From the NCBI GenBank assembly GCA_002392765.1, contig DGHT01000063.1:235-5324 (forward strand): DNA of 5,090 nucleotides, written 5' to 3'. Source of the DNA: Verrucomicrobia bacterium UBA3841. Its GTDB lineage: Bacteria > Verrucomicrobiota > Kiritimatiellia > RFP12 > UBA1067. Both the position numbers and the translations under genes were made by a program. This document shows positions 5,026 to 5,090 of the stretch, piece after piece. The notes beneath the pieces are model-generated. The model was not told where the DNA came from and did not search any database. It was given only the letters and a program-made list of their open reading frames with translations. Every line of letters begins with the position of its first letter. Position 1 is the first letter of the stretch.

Positions 5026-5090
5026 GTGAAAAGACTTTGGCGACAGGGTGGGGACAATAGGGACCATGGGGACTATGAGGACCTTGGGGA
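5026..5090 (+). CDS. Possible start of a further gene (3' partial), content repetitive
   Basis: A GTG at 5026 has a good ribosome binding site, AGGGAG (5013-5018), 7 nt upstream, and begins VKRLWRQGGDNRDHGDYEDLG, open to the window end. The codons after the eighth are simply the 9-bp tandem repeat read as xDx triplets (GDN, RDH, GDY, EDL). It is unclear whether this is a true coding start or noncoding repeat DNA that happens to stay open; only 65 bp are visible. Confidence 0.25.
   Translation, partial: MKRLWRQGGDNRDHGDYEDLG
5051..5090 (+). repeat. 9-bp tandem repeat, running off the window
   Basis: Four successive 9-bp units (GGGACAATA, GGGACCATG, GGGACTATG, AGGACCTTG) and the start of a fifth (GGGA) follow the pattern (G/A)GGAC-N-(A/T)-T-(A/G). 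The units are imperfect, so the array has diverged. A period of 9 keeps the reading frame; in one frame it reads GTI-GTM-GTM-RTL, and in the GTG frame xDx repeats. The full array length cannot be seen. Confidence 0.75.

Overview
The window looks like part of a chromosome from a fairly GC-rich, Gram-negative bacterium. A non-flagellar type III secretion system (T3SS) together with a secreted, paralogue-type DUF1566/Fib_succ_major-like protein suggests a gut- or rumen-type member of the PVC group (Kiritimatiellota/Lentisphaerota-like). This placement is inferred from gene content and protein style; there is no rRNA or other phylogenetic marker here.

Positions 1-2434 hold the 3' part of a T3SS core operon in canonical order: the end of a needle-length-control protein (sctP, 5' end outside the window), the cytoplasmic sorting-platform/C-ring protein sctQ, and the inner-membrane export-gate proteins sctR and sctS. 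The genes are tightly packed: sctP and sctQ overlap by 14 bp, sctR and sctS by 4 bp, and sctQ and sctR are 48 bp apart. SctR and SctS are recognised with very high confidence. SctQ has a clear first SpoA domain, but its second is strongly divergent or shortened. The operon stops after sctS; the expected sctT is not in this window.

Positions 2435-3937 are a mosaic accessory patch. A 112-bp spacer leads to a 136-bp remnant of a secreted-protein gene (signal peptide followed by a frameshift). Immediately coupled to this remnant is an intact DUF1016/YhcG-type PD-(D/E)xK nuclease gene, visibly AT-richer than the T3SS genes. It is followed, through an ATGA overlap, by a possible 38-codon ORF of unknown function.

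Positions 3938-4900 encode a complete 320-aa exported protein: signal peptide, N-terminal beta-rich domain, and C-terminal DUF1566/Fib_succ_major-like (C-type-lectin-fold-like) domain. Its translation leader matches that of the truncated secreted-protein gene at 17 of 19 positions and lies at the same distance from the ATG, so the two belong to a repeated family of expression units. The C-terminus of this protein, and a nested inverted repeat starting 8 bp after its stop codon, resemble the target end of a diversity-generating retroelement. No reverse transcriptase or template repeat is visible here, so this is only a hypothesis.

Positions 4901-5090 contain the nested inverted repeat, an AT-rich stretch, a possible ribosome binding site with a GTG start, and the beginning of a 9-bp tandem repeat that runs off the window.
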